Source of the DNA: Streptomyces sp. NBC_00335
GTDB taxonomy: Bacteria; Actinomycetota; Actinomycetes; Streptomycetales; Streptomycetaceae
Direction: 5' to 3'
DNA length: 64,000 nt
NCBI RefSeq assembly: GCF_036127095.1
Contig: NZ_CP108006.1
Span: forward strand, 1,426,001 to 1,490,000
Position numbers and translations under genes: made by a program. The notes under the pieces were generated by a model that searched no databases, was not told where the DNA came from, and saw nothing but the letters and a program-made list of their open reading frames with translations. The first letter of the stretch is position 1; each line of letters opens with the position of its first letter. Shown here one piece after another: positions 7,901-16,638 of this stretch.

Positions 7901-9637
7901 TCACTCCTCCCCGCCGCCGCCCGCCGGCCCGTCCTCCCGGTCGCGGTTCCTCGACTCCGCGACGCGGCGCAGGCGGGGGTGGCGGGCCGGGCCCTGTTCG
8001 GTGATGGCGTCGCCGACCATGGCCTTGACCGCGTCCCGCAGTCCGTGCAGGGCGTGGTGGCGGACGGGGCCCGCGCCCGGGTCCTCCCGCAGCTCCTTCA
8101 CCAGGGCCCAGCACAGGAGCAGCATCACGACCACGAACGGCAGGGCGACCAGGATGGTGGCCGTCTGGAGGGACTTCAGGCCGCCCGCGACGAGGAGTAC
8201 GGCGGCCACGGAGGCCATCAGCACGCCCCAGGTGACCACGAGCCAGGTCGGCGGGTGCAGGGAGCCGCGGCTGGTGAGGGAGCCCATGACGAGGGAGGCG
8301 GAGTCGGCGCTGGTGACGAAGTACGTCATCACCAGGAGCATGGCGATCCACGAGGTGACCGTGCCGAGCGGGAGCGCGTCGAGCATCGCGAAGAGCGAGG
8401 CCTCGGTGCCCTCCTTGGCCTTGGCGGCCATGTCGGCGACGCCGGTGGAGTCGAGGCGGATCGCGGTGCCGCCCATGACGCAGAACCAGACGACGGTGGC
8501 GCCGCTGGGCACCAGGAGCACGCCGACGAGGAACTCGCGGATGGTGCGGCCGCGCGAGATGCGGGCGATGAAGGTGCCGACGAAGGGCGCCCAGGAGAGC
8601 CACCACGCCCAGTAGAAGATCGTCCACGCGCCGAGCCACGCGCTGTCGGTGAAGGCGCCGGTGCGGGTGGCCATCGGGAGTAGTTCGTGCAGGTAGCTGC
8701 CGACGCTCGCCGGGATCACGTCGAGGATGTAGACGGTCGGGCCGAGGACGAAGACGAAGGTCATCAGGGCCGCGGCGAGCACGATGTTGATCGTGCTGAG
8801 CCATTTGACGCCCTTGTGCAGGCCGGAGAAGGCGGAGAGCACGAAGGCGGCGGACAGGGAGCCGATGATGATCAGCTCGACCGTGGTCGAGTCCTCGATC
8901 CCCGTCGTGATGTTGAGCCCCTTGGCGACCTGGAGCGCGCCGAGGCCGAGGCTGGTGGCGGTGCCGAAGACGGTCGCGAAGACGGCGAGCAGGTCGATGG
9001 CCTTGCCCTGCCAGCCGTTGGCCCGCTCCTCGCCCATGAGGGGGACGAAGGCGGAGCTGAGGCGGTTTCCGCGGCCCTTGCGGAAGGTCGCGTAGGCCAG
9101 GGCGAGGCCGGCGATGCCGTAGATCGCCCAGGGGGTGAGGGTCCAGTGGAAGAAGGAGTAGTCGAGCGAGGCCCGGGCGGCGTCGCCGGTGCCGGGGGCC
9201 GCGCCGGAGGCCGGGGGCGGGTTCAGGTAGTGGGTGAGCGGCTCGCCCACCCCGTAGAACATCAGCCCGATGCCCATGCCCGCGCTGAACATCATCGCGA
9301 TCCACGCGAGGTTCGTGAACTCCGGCTCCGAGTCGTCCTTGCCGAGGCGGATCCGGCCGAAGCGGCTGATCGCGAGCACGACGCACATGACGAGGAACAC
9401 ATCGGCGGCGATCACGAAGAGCCACGCGAAGTTGCTCAGCACCCAGGCCAGCGCGCTGCTCGACGCCGAGTCGAAGGAACCCTTCCCGAGGGCCGCCCAG
9501 GCGACCACGGCCAGGACGGAGATCACTCCGATGACGACGACGGTACGGTCCGGGGTCCCGTCAGTGCCGCCGACGGGGCCTTCGGACCCGCCACCTGGGG
9601 AATCCGGACGTGGCTGTTCCAGTGAATCCGCGCTCAT
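7901..9637 (-). CDS. BCCT-family betaine/carnitine/choline transporter
   Basis: A 578-residue secondary transporter with about 12 membrane helices. The family signature, including the substrate-binding Trp cluster, is seen in FYWAWWLSWAPFVG. The glycine-rich MMFSAGMGIGLMFYGVGEP of helix 3 is also characteristic. The N-terminal 25 residues and the charged C-terminal tail are predicted cytosolic; the tail may sense osmotic state, as in BetP. Likely role: Na+- or H+-coupled uptake of betaine-type osmoprotectants. It is divergent from glycerate kinase across a 144-bp gap containing short palindromes. Confidence 0.92.
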   Translation of the reverse strand: MSADSLEQPRPDSPGGGSEGPVGGTDGTPDRTVVVIGVISVLAVVAWAALGKGSFDSASSSALAWVLSNFAWLFVIAADVFLVMCVVLAISRFGRIRLGKDDSEPEFTNLAWIAMMFSAGMGIGLMFYGVGEPLTHYLNPPPASGAAPGTGDAARASLDYSFFHWTLTPWAIYGIAGLALAYATFRKGRGNRLSSAFVPLMGEERANGWQGKAIDLLAVFATVFGTATSLGLGALQVAKGLNITTGIEDSTTVELIIIGSLSAAFVLSAFSGLHKGVKWLSTINIVLAAALMTFVFVLGPTVYILDVIPASVGSYLHELLPMATRTGAFTDSAWLGAWTIFYWAWWLSWAPFVGTFIARISRGRTIREFLVGVLLVPSGATVVWFCVMGGTAIRLDSTGVADMAAKAKEGTEASLFAMLDALPLGTVTSWIAMLLVMTYFVTSADSASLVMGSLTSRGSLHPPTWLVVTWGVLMASVAAVLLVAGGLKSLQTATILVALPFVVVMLLLCWALVKELREDPGAGPVRHHALHGLRDAVKAMVGDAITEQGPARHPRLRRVAESRNRDREDGPAGGGGEE

Positions 9638-9690
9638 GCGGCCACACTATGCAGGCATATATCCCTATTTAGGGGTATGCCGCGCCGGGT

Positions 9691-9727
9691 GTGGCCCAGG
9701 CCACGCATGGGCATAGGAGGATCCTCC
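9691..9727. promoter_or_regulatory. Palindromes in the BCCT/glycerate kinase divergent spacer
   Basis: GTGGCC-CA-GGCCAC (9691-9704) and the perfect palindrome GGAGGATCCTCC (9716-9727) lie between two divergent starts. A further TATCCC/GGGGTA pair is at about 9658-9678. They are candidate operators, with no regulator assigned. Confidence 0.35.
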
Positions 9728-9781
9728 GGATAGGCTCATGGGTGGCGCGACTGCACTGTTCGATAGCAAGGGATTAGCAAG

Positions 9782-10930
9782 GTGACGGACGGAGCAGTAA
9801 CTGAGACCGCGCGCGTGCTCATCGCCGCGGACAAATTCAAGGGCTCGCTCACGGCCGTTCAGGTCGCGGAGCGGGTGACGGCCGGCCTTCGCAAGGCCGT
9901 ACCGGGCGTGGAGATCGAGACCCTCCCCGTCGCGGACGGCGGCGACGGTACGGTCGCGGCCGCCGTGGCGGCCGGTTTCGAACGCCGGGAGGTACGGGTC
10001 ACCGGGCCGCTCGGTGACCAGGTCACGGCCGCTTTCGCCCTGCGCGAGGGCACCGCGGTGGTCGAGATGGCGGAGGCCTCCGGGCTCCAGCTGCTGCCGG
10101 CGGGTGTCTTCGCCCCGCTGACGGCGACCACCTACGGCTCCGGCGAACTGCTGAAGGCCGCACTCGACGCGGGAGCGCGCTCGATCGTCTTCGGTGTGGG
10201 CGGCAGCGCCACCACCGACGGCGGTGCGGGCATGCTGGCCGCGCTGGGCGCGGTGTTCCTGGATGCGAACGGTGAACCGGTCGGTCCGGGCGGCGGCGCG
10301 CTGGCCGGGCTGGCCTCGGCCGACCTGTCGGGCATCGACCCCCGCATCAAGGAGATCGACTTCGTCCTGGCGAGCGACGTGGACAACCCTCTGACGGGTC
10401 CGAAGGGCGCTCCGGCGGTCTACGGCCCGCAGAAGGGGGCGTCGCCCGAGGACGTGGCGACGCTGGACGCGGCGCTGGCGCACTTCGCGGTGGTCCTGGA
10501 GAAGTCGATCGGCTCCCTGGCCGCCGAGGCGGCGGTTTCGCCCGGCGCGGGCGGAGCGGGCGGCATCGGCTACGGGGCACTGCTGCTCGGCGCCTCGTTC
10601 CGGCCCGGCATCGAGCTGATGCTGGAGGTGCTCGGCTTCGCGCCGGCGCTGGAGCGGGCCACGCTGGTCATCACCGGCGAGGGTTCGCTGGACGAGCAGA
10701 CCCTCCACGGCAAGGCTCCGGCCGGTGTCGCGGCGGCGGCTCGTGCGGCGGGCAAGCCGGTCGTCGCGGTCTGCGGCCGCCTGCTGCTCACGCAGGAGGC
10801 CCTGCAGGCCGCCGGCATCCAGCGGGCCTACCCGCTCACGGACATCGAGCCGGACCCGGCGGTGAGCATCCCGAACGCGGGGCCGCTGCTGGAGCGGGTG
10901 GCGGAGAACATCGCGGCCGACGTCCTCTGA
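9782..10930 (+). CDS. Glycerate kinase (GarK/GlxK family)
   Basis: A 382-residue glycerate kinase. Family blocks: LIAADKFKGSLTAVQVAERV at the N-terminus, LPVADGGDGTV, FGVGGSATTDGGAGML (substrate/ATP loop) and VITGEGSLDEQTLHGKAP near the C-terminus, all with the expected conserved Asp and Lys residues. It phosphorylates glycerate with ATP, feeding glyoxylate- or tartronate-derived carbon into glycolysis. The start is GTG at 9782. It is monocistronic, ending at a strong hairpin. Confidence 0.94.
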   Translation: MTDGAVTETARVLIAADKFKGSLTAVQVAERVTAGLRKAVPGVEIETLPVADGGDGTVAAAVAAGFERREVRVTGPLGDQVTAAFALREGTAVVEMAEASGLQLLPAGVFAPLTATTYGSGELLKAALDAGARSIVFGVGGSATTDGGAGMLAALGAVFLDANGEPVGPGGGALAGLASADLSGIDPRIKEIDFVLASDVDNPLTGPKGAPAVYGPQKGASPEDVATLDAALAHFAVVLEKSIGSLAAEAAVSPGAGGAGGIGYGALLLGASFRPGIELMLEVLGFAPALERATLVITGEGSLDEQTLHGKAPAGVAAAARAAGKPVVAVCGRLLLTQEALQAAGIQRAYPLTDIEPDPAVSIPNAGPLLERVAENIAADVL

Positions 10931-10947
10931 CCTGGCGGTCGGCTCTT

Positions 10948-10987
10948 CCGGAGGCCCGGATCCCCTGACGGGGGTCCGGGCCTCCGG
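10948..10987. terminator. Hairpin terminator after glycerate kinase
   Basis: CCGGAGGCCCGGA (10948-10960) pairs perfectly with TCCGGGCCTCCGG (10975-10987), extended inward by a CCCC/GGGG pair with one bulged base. It starts 18 bases after the stop. Confidence 0.8.
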
Positions 10988-11034
10988 CGTTCTCGGCCCT
11001 CCGGGCAGGGCGGCCCCGTGGGGGGAGAGAGTCC

Positions 11035-11200
11035 TCTACCCGCCCTTCCACCGTTCCCTGGGGCTCCGCCCCAGACCCCGCTCCTCAAACGCCGGAGGGG
11101 CTGGAATTGCCCTGCGGCAATCCAGCCCTCCGGCGTTTGAGGAGCGGGGGTACGGGCAGCGCCCGGGGAACGGTGGAAGGGCGGGTAGGGGAGCCAGCCC
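11035..11200. repeat. Large imperfect inverted repeat, dispersed Streptomyces-type intergenic element
   Basis: Two arms of roughly 75 bases face each other. The core CTCCTCAAACGCCGGAGGG (left) and its complement CCCTCCGGCGTTTGAGGAG (right) are perfect and surround a short AT-containing loop that itself pairs (ATTGCC/GGCAAT). The outer parts contain the GGGAACGGTGGAAGGG motif in opposite orientations, also found at 4018-4090. It lies between the glycerate kinase terminator and the convergent isochorismatase-like gene, and could act as a bidirectional transcription barrier or be a non-autonomous repeat. Confidence 0.75.
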
Positions 11201-11207
11201 CGCAGGG

Positions 11208-11921
11208 TCAGGCCCGTACAGAGGCCGGCGCGGCGGTGCGGGCCGCGGTCACGAGTTCCGCGGTTTTGACGATCCGCGCGAAGCCGCCGCCCTGGAGGTT
11301 GACCGCGGTGGCGGTGGCGAGCTGGTCGGCCGTCAGCCGGGGTGCGTCCGGGCCGGGTTCGGCGGCCAGGTCGAAGGTGTGCGTGGCGTCGAGCGGCACG
11401 AGGACCTCGTAGCCCAGGTTCCCGGCCATCCGGGCCGTGGTCTCGACGCACATGTTCGTCTGGATGCCGGCGACGACCAGCTGTCCGACGCCCTGGGCGG
11501 TGAGCCATTCGGCGAGGTCCGGGGTGCCGTAGAAGGAGGAGTTCACGGACTTGGTGATGTGCAGGGCGGCCCCGCCGGCCCGCTCGGCGACGAAGTCCTT
11601 GAAGGCGTACCCGGGCTGGTCCGGCGCGAGGACGGAGCCGGCGGTGCGCGAAGCGTGCTGCACGAGCACGACCGGGCGGCCGGTCTCCTGCCAGGCGTCC
11701 ATCAGCGCGGCGATGTTCCCCTCGGCGGCCGGGTTGTTGCGCGGCCCCCAGAAGTCCGGGTCGTCGAAGCCCTGTTGGACGTCGATGACCAGCAGGGCAC
11801 TGTTCGCGGCGATCTCGATGCCGCTGTCGATACCGGTCGCGGTCGTGGCCGCCTGCTCGGTCTCGGTCGTGCTCATGGTCTCGGTCGTGGTCGTGGTCGC
11901 GGTCTCGATCTCGTTCGTCAT
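11208..11921 (-). CDS. Isochorismatase-family cysteine hydrolase
   Basis: A 237-residue protein. After a Thr-rich N-terminal tail of about 45 residues comes the isochorismatase-like fold: LLVIDVQQGF with the catalytic Asp, then GIQTNMCVETTARM with the nucleophile Cys158. The cysteine marks it as an amide or nicotinamidase-type hydrolase and not a true isochorismatase. The start at 11921 follows an AGGATGAGG element; an internal ATG at 11876 lacks one. The odd run of alternating Thr and Glu codons before residue 40 is probably a disordered tail. It is divergent from a GlxA regulator with a 15-bp palindrome between them, so control by that regulator is likely. Confidence 0.9.
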   Translation of the reverse strand: MTNEIETATTTTTETMSTTETEQAATTATGIDSGIEIAANSALLVIDVQQGFDDPDFWGPRNNPAAEGNIAALMDAWQETGRPVVLVQHASRTAGSVLAPDQPGYAFKDFVAERAGGAALHITKSVNSSFYGTPDLAEWLTAQGVGQLVVAGIQTNMCVETTARMAGNLGYEVLVPLDATHTFDLAAEPGPDAPRLTADQLATATAVNLQGGGFARIVKTAELVTAARTAAPASVRA

Positions 11922-11986
11922 GGCCTCATCCTGGGCGCCCCCGCCCCCTCGGACCAGTACCATCCGGCCCGCGAACCGATGGGATC

Positions 11987-12001
11987 CTGCCAGTGTGGCA
12001 G
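11987..12001. promoter_or_regulatory. Candidate GlxA-regulator operator
   Basis: CTGCCA-GTG-TGGCAG is a perfect 6+3+6 palindrome between the divergent isochorismatase-like and GlxA-type genes, 66 bases from one start and 117 from the other. AraC/GlxA regulators commonly bind such divergent spacers. The match to this regulator is inferred from position. Confidence 0.55.
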
Positions 12002-12117
12002 TTCGGGCCAGACGAGCTCCGCGGGCGGGCTCCGCCCCAGGTCGGGGGCCCCGCGGCGGCATTTTCCGGGGGCTCGGGCCTCCCCTTCGGCCGGGCCTGC
12101 GTGGCAGACTCACGGCC

Positions 12118-13122
12118 ATGCACCGCGTCGCGATCGTCGCCCAGCCCGGCATCCGCGCTTTCGACCTGGCCGTCATCACCGAGGTCTGGGGGTCCGACCG
12201 CGGCCATCTCGGGGTACCGGCTTTCGAGCTGCGCCGGTGCGCCCTCGACACCGGCCCGATCCCGCTCCCCGGCGGGCTGTCCCTGGCTCCCGATCGCGGG
12301 CTCGACTGGCTCCGCGAAGCCGACCTCGTCGTGGTCCCCGCGCTGGAGCGGCCCGGCGACCGGACGCCCGAGCCGGTCCTCGCCGCCCTGCGGGACGCCC
12401 ACGCCCGGGGCATCCCGGTGGCCGCCCTGTGCGCCGGGGCCTTCATCCTCGCCGAGGCCGGGCTGCTGGCGGGCCGCCGGGCCGTGACCCACTGGTCCCT
12501 GGCCCCGGCGCTGGCCGGCCGGTACCCCGCCGTGCGCGTCGAGGAGGCCCCGCTCTACGTCGGGGACGACGGGCTGTGGACCTCCGCCGGGGTCGCCTCC
12601 GGCATCGACCTCTGCCTGCACCTGGTCCGCGAGGCCCACGGCTCCGAGGCGGCCGCCGCCATCGCCCGCTCGATGGTGACCGGGCCCTTCCGCACCGGCG
12701 AACACGCCCAGTACCTGGACCGCCCGACCCCGGTCGCCGACCGGACCGCCGAGGCGCTGGCCCTCGTACGGGAGCGGGCGCTCGGGCGGCTGCACGAGGC
12801 GCTGGACGTGGCCACCCTGGCCCGGTGGGCCGGGATGTCGCCGCGTTCCTTCGCCCGGCACTTCGCCGCAGCCACCGGCACCACCCCGCACAAATGGCTC
12901 CTGGGCCACCGTCTGGACGAAGCCCGCAAACTGCTGGAACGCACCGATCATCCGGTCACCGAGGTGGCCCGGCGGGCCGGATTCGCCAGCGAGGTCACCT
13001 TCCGGCAGCACTTCGCCTCGTACGTCGGCACGAGCCCCCGGGCCTACCGTGCGGCCGCTACCGCACCGGGACCCCCCGGGCCTCCCCCAAACCCCGTCGA
13101 CAGTGTTAGAAATGGCTCATGA
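12118..13122 (+). CDS. GlxA-family transcriptional regulator (DJ-1/PfpI domain plus AraC helix-turn-helix)
   Basis: A 334-residue regulator. Residues 1-170 form a DJ-1/PfpI amidotransferase-like domain; the nucleophile-elbow region reads PVAALCAGAFILAEAG, retaining a cysteine. Residues 230-325 form the AraC DNA-binding domain with two helix-turn-helix units (MSPRSFARHFAAATGTTPHK and FASEVTFRQHFASYVGTSP). The start at 12118 begins the fold directly. It is divergent from an isochorismatase-like hydrolase, the usual partner of this regulator type, and overlaps the next gene by 4 bp (ATGA), so translation of the downstream sensor phosphatase is probably coupled to it. Confidence 0.9.
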   Translation: MHRVAIVAQPGIRAFDLAVITEVWGSDRGHLGVPAFELRRCALDTGPIPLPGGLSLAPDRGLDWLREADLVVVPALERPGDRTPEPVLAALRDAHARGIPVAALCAGAFILAEAGLLAGRRAVTHWSLAPALAGRYPAVRVEEAPLYVGDDGLWTSAGVASGIDLCLHLVREAHGSEAAAAIARSMVTGPFRTGEHAQYLDRPTPVADRTAEALALVRERALGRLHEALDVATLARWAGMSPRSFARHFAAATGTTPHKWLLGHRLDEARKLLERTDHPVTEVARRAGFASEVTFRQHFASYVGTSPRAYRAAATAPGPPGPPPNPVDSVRNGS

Positions 13123-15944
13123 CCGGACGTTTTGGCCTAGCCAGGGGCTCTGAAGGAGCGCCGCAGGACAGGCCCCCGCCCGAGGACGGGTCCCCACCCG
13201 GAATCGGGCCCGGACGCTCCCGGCTGTTCGCGCGCCTTTCGCTCGGCGCCCGCAGCGTCGCCGGCCAGGTCTTCGCCCTCCAGGCCGTCCTCGTGCTGGT
13301 GCTGATCACCGCCGCCGCCACGGCCCTGTTCTTCCAAGCCCGGTACGACAGCCAGCGCGACGCCCGCAACCGCTCCCTCGCCGCCGCCGAGGCATTCGCG
13401 CACGCCCCCGGCCTCCCGGCGGCCCTGAAGTCCCCCGACCCCACCGCCGTGCTCCAGCCGCTGGCCGAGGGCGCCCGCCGGGCCTCGGGCGTCGACTTCA
13501 TCGCCGTCATGACCACCGACGGGATCCGGTACACCGACTCCCGCCCCGAGCTGATCGGCCGGCGCGCCACCGGCGACCTCTCGCGCGCCGTGGCCGGCCA
13601 GGCCTTCACCGAGACCTTCGAGGGCAAGCCGAGCGACGTGGTCCGCGCCGTGGTCCCCGTACGGGACTCCGCGGGCGCGGTCGTCGGCCTGGTCGCCACC
13701 GGCATCGAGGTCGGGAACGTCGGCGACGGGGTCGAGGGCCAGCTGCCCCTGCTCCTGGGCGCGGCCACCGGCGCCCTGCTCCTCGGCACCGGCGGCGCGG
13801 CCCTCGTCAGCCGCCGGCTGCGGCGCCAGACCCGGGGCCTCGGCGAGGCCGAGATGACCCGGATGAACGAACACCACGAGGCGGTTCTGCACGCCGTCCG
13901 CGAGGGCGTCCTGATCATCGACGCCGAGGGCCGGCTGCTGCTGGCCAACGACGAGGCCCGCCGCCTCCTCGACCTGCCCTCCGACGCCGAGCTGCGGCAC
14001 GTGGGCGACCTAGGCCTCGATCCGCCCACCGCCGCGCTGCTGGCCTCCGGGCGGATCGCCACCGACGAGGTGCACCGCGCGGGCGACCGGCTCCTCGCCG
14101 TGAACGTCCGCCCGACCAAGCCCTACGGGGGCCGCCCCTCCGGCACCGTGACCACCCTGCGCGACTCCACCGAGCTCGCCGCGCTGTCCGGCCGGGCCGC
14201 GGTCGCCCGCGACCGCCTCCAGCTGCTCTACGACGCCGGCGTGCGCATCGGGACCACCCTGGACGTGGTGCGCACCGCCGAGGAGCTCTCCGAGGTCGCG
14301 GTCCCGCGGTTCGCGGACTTCGTCACCGTCGAGCTGCTGGAGCCGGTGCTGCGCGGCGAGGAGCCCGGCGGCGGGGTGCACACCGAGATGCGCCGGGCCG
14401 CCATCAGCGGGATCCGTGTGGATTCCCCGCTCCAGCCGGTGGGAGACGTGATCCGCTTCGTGGTGCCGACCGCGCCGATGTCGGCGGCCCTGGACGCCGG
14501 GCGGGCGGTCCTCGCGGCCGATCTGAACTGCGCCTTCGGCTGGCGGGCCCAGGACCACGACGGCACCCGGGTGGCCCTGGACTACGGGCTGCATTCGCTG
14601 ATCTCCGTACCGCTCCAGGCCCGCGGGGTGGTGCTCGGCATGGCCAACTTCTGGCGGGCCGACACTCCGGAGCCCTTCGACGAGGAGGACCTGTCCTTCG
14701 CGGAGGAGCTGGCGGCGCGGGCCGCGGTCTCCATCGACAACGCCCGCCGCTTCACGCGCGAGCACGCGGTGGCCGTGACCCTCCAGCGCAGTCTGCTGCC
14801 GCGGGTGCTGCCCGATCTGAGCGCCGTGGACGTCGCCTTCCGGTACCTGCCCGCGAAGGCGGGGGTGGGCGGGGACTGGTTCGACGTGATCCCGCTCGCC
14901 GGGGCCCGGGTCGCGCTGGTCGTCGGCGACGTGGTGGGGCACGGGGTGCACGCCGCCGCCACCATGGGCCGGCTGCGGACCGCCGTGCACAACTTCTCCA
15001 CGCTCGACATGCCGCCCGACGAGCTGCTGGGCCACCTGGACGAGCTGATCGACCGGATCGACCAGGACGAGTCCTCGGCCGAAGAGGGCTCCGGGGAGAG
15101 GGAATCCTCCGGGGTCACCGGCGCCACCTGCCTCTACGCGGTGTACGACCCGGTGTCGGGCCACTGCGCCATGGCCAGCGCCGGCCACCCCGGCCCGGCG
15201 CTGGTCGGGCCCGACGGCCGGGTCGCGTACCCCGAGCTGCCGATCGGGCTGCCGCTGGGCGTCGGCGGGATGCCCTTCGAGGCCGTGGAGCTGCGGCTGC
15301 CCGAGGCGAGCCGGCTCGTGCTGTTCACCGACGGGCTGCTGGAGGACCGCGACCGGGACTTCGACACCGGCCTCGCCCTGCTGACCGAGGCCCTGTCCCG
15401 GCCGGACCGCAGCCCCGACCAGGCCTGCTCCGATGTGCTGGCCTCGCTGCTGTTCCCGGCGCCGAGCGATGACATCGCCCTGCTCATCGCCGACACCCGG
15501 CGGCTCCCGGCCGAGCAGATCGCGGAGTGGGAGGTGCGCCCGGACCCCTCGGACGTGTCCCGGGTCCGCCGCGCGGGCTCCGCGCAGCTGACCGCGTGGG
15601 GCCTGGGGGACGTCACCTTCACCGCCGAGCTCATCCTCAGCGAGCTGATCACCAACGCCATCCGGTACGGGACCCCGCCGATCCGGGTCCGGCTGCTCCG
15701 CGACCGCACCCTGATCTGCGAGATCTCCGACGGCAGCAGCACCTCGCCGCACCTGCGCTACGCGGCCACGACGGACGAGGGCGGGCGCGGCCTCTTCCTC
15801 GTCGCCCAGTACGCGGAGCGCTGGGGCACCCGCTACACGGACCGCGGCAAGGTGATCTGGGCGGAGCTCCCCCTGACGGGCGCGGCGGAGCCGGCGCCGC
15901 CGGCCGTGGTGGACCTGGACGCCCTGGAGGACCTGGCCTGGTAG
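13119..15944 (+). CDS. Membrane sensor with PAS, GAF, SpoIIE PP2C phosphatase and HATPase domains
   Basis: A 941-residue multidomain signalling protein. Order: cytosolic tail; membrane helix at about 46-68; an extracellular Cache-like sensor (about 70-205, with DFIAVMTTDG and GRRATGD as in CitA/DcuS-type domains); second helix at about 208-232; PAS (about 245-345); GAF (about 355-545); SpoIIE-type PP2C phosphatase (about 565-795, with GGDWFDVIPL and VVGDVVGHG metal-binding Asp residues); and a C-terminal RsbW-like ATPase/anti-sigma-like kinase domain (about 815-930, SELITNAIRYG and GRGLFLVAQYAERWG). It should respond to an extracellular ligand and act on an anti-anti-sigma factor. Kinase and phosphatase in one chain is a typical Streptomyces arrangement. 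No partner STAS protein is seen nearby. Confidence 0.9.
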   Translation: MTGRFGLARGSEGAPQDRPPPEDGSPPGIGPGRSRLFARLSLGARSVAGQVFALQAVLVLVLITAAATALFFQARYDSQRDARNRSLAAAEAFAHAPGLPAALKSPDPTAVLQPLAEGARRASGVDFIAVMTTDGIRYTDSRPELIGRRATGDLSRAVAGQAFTETFEGKPSDVVRAVVPVRDSAGAVVGLVATGIEVGNVGDGVEGQLPLLLGAATGALLLGTGGAALVSRRLRRQTRGLGEAEMTRMNEHHEAVLHAVREGVLIIDAEGRLLLANDEARRLLDLPSDAELRHVGDLGLDPPTAALLASGRIATDEVHRAGDRLLAVNVRPTKPYGGRPSGTVTTLRDSTELAALSGRAAVARDRLQLLYDAGVRIGTTLDVVRTAEELSEVAVPRFADFVTVELLEPVLRGEEPGGGVHTEMRRAAISGIRVDSPLQPVGDVIRFVVPTAPMSAALDAGRAVLAADLNCAFGWRAQDHDGTRVALDYGLHSLISVPLQARGVVLGMANFWRADTPEPFDEEDLSFAEELAARAAVSIDNARRFTREHAVAVTLQRSLLPRVLPDLSAVDVAFRYLPAKAGVGGDWFDVIPLAGARVALVVGDVVGHGVHAAATMGRLRTAVHNFSTLDMPPDELLGHLDELIDRIDQDESSAEEGSGERESSGVTGATCLYAVYDPVSGHCAMASAGHPGPALVGPDGRVAYPELPIGLPLGVGGMPFEAVELRLPEASRLVLFTDGLLEDRDRDFDTGLALLTEALSRPDRSPDQACSDVLASLLFPAPSDDIALLIADTRRLPAEQIAEWEVRPDPSDVSRVRRAGSAQLTAWGLGDVTFTAELILSELITNAIRYGTPPIRVRLLRDRTLICEISDGSSTSPHLRYAATTDEGGRGLFLVAQYAERWGTRYTDRGKVIWAELPLTGAAEPAPPAVVDLDALEDLAW

Positions 15945-15963
15945 CCGGAGGGTGCGCTGTCCC

Positions 15964-15986
15964 CCGCCCGGCTCAGAGCCGGGCGG
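15964..15986. terminator. Inverted repeat between convergent genes
   Basis: CCGCCCGGCTC-A-GAGCCGGGCGG, 11-bp arms with a one-base centre, begins 20 bases after the phosphatase stop and includes the stop codon of the convergent acetyltransferase gene. It is a likely bidirectional terminator, though the tiny loop means only part of the stem can fold. Confidence 0.5.
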
Positions 15987-16581
15987 CCAGCCGCGCCTTC
16001 GCCTCCGGCCATTCGGCCGCCAGCAGGGAGAAGTACACGCTGTCGCGCCAGGTGCCGTCCGGGCGGCGGCGGTGACGGCGCAGGACGCCTTCGCGCTGCG
16101 CTCCGAGGCGGGCGATGGCGGCCTGGGAGCGGGTGTTGAGGTGGTCCGTCTTGAGCTGGACCCGGCCCATGCCGAGGTCTTCGAAGGCGTGGGTGAGCAG
16201 GAGCAGCTTGGACTCGGTGTTGACGGCGCTGCGCCAGTACGCGCGCCCGTACCAGGTCCAGCCGATCTCCAGGCGTTCGTCGGCCGCGCTGATGTCCAGG
16301 TACGTGGTCCAGCCCACGGCCCGGCCGCTTCCGAGGTGGATGACGGCGAAGGGGACGTACTCGCCGCGCTCCGCCGCCTCCAGCACGGTGTCGAGCGTGG
16401 CGCCCAGCTCCTCCTGCGTCCGCGGCGCGGGGCCGCCCTGCCAGCGCCACACCTCCTCGTCCCCGCCGCCGGCCGCGTACAGGTCGGGGAGGTGACTGCG
16501 GGTGAGCGGCTCCAGGCGGACGTGGCGGCCGGTAAGCGTGACGGGGGACGGCGACTTGGCCGACGTGGACGTGGCAGACAT
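15973..16581 (-). CDS. GNAT-family N-acetyltransferase
   Basis: A 202-residue GNAT protein of the RimJ/RimL type: LTGRHVRLEPLTRSHLPDLY at the N-terminus, EIGWTWYGRAYWRSAVNTES over the acetyl-CoA-binding region and QLKTDHLNTRSQAAIARLGA in the last motif. The C-terminus (YFSLLAAEWPEAKARL) is also typical. Substrate unknown; relatives acetylate protein N-termini, small molecules or aminoglycoside-like compounds. Start at 16581 is chosen because the residues before it (to 16620) are not part of the fold. Upstream lie two CTAG(T/C)GCAA direct repeats, one embedded in a 12-bp palindrome. Confidence 0.88.
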   Translation of the reverse strand: MSATSTSAKSPSPVTLTGRHVRLEPLTRSHLPDLYAAGGGDEEVWRWQGGPAPRTQEELGATLDTVLEAAERGEYVPFAVIHLGSGRAVGWTTYLDISAADERLEIGWTWYGRAYWRSAVNTESKLLLLTHAFEDLGMGRVQLKTDHLNTRSQAAIARLGAQREGVLRRHRRRPDGTWRDSVYFSLLAAEWPEAKARLAARL

Positions 16582-16602
16582 GACGAAGACGCTAGCCGCT
16601 CT

Positions 16603-16637
16603 TTGCGCTAGAGACAACACATTATTGCACTAGTGCA
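16603..16637 (-). promoter_or_regulatory. Candidate operator for the GNAT gene: palindrome TGCACTAGTGCA plus half-site repeat
   Basis: A perfect 12-bp palindrome (16626-16637) and, 22 bases closer to the gene (two helical turns), a second copy of the half-element: CTAGTGCAA versus CTAGCGCAA on the minus strand (16633-16625 and 16611-16603). The spacing suggests a repressor binding on one face of DNA. No adjacent MarR or GntR regulator is present. Confidence 0.5.
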
Positions 16638-16638
16638 T

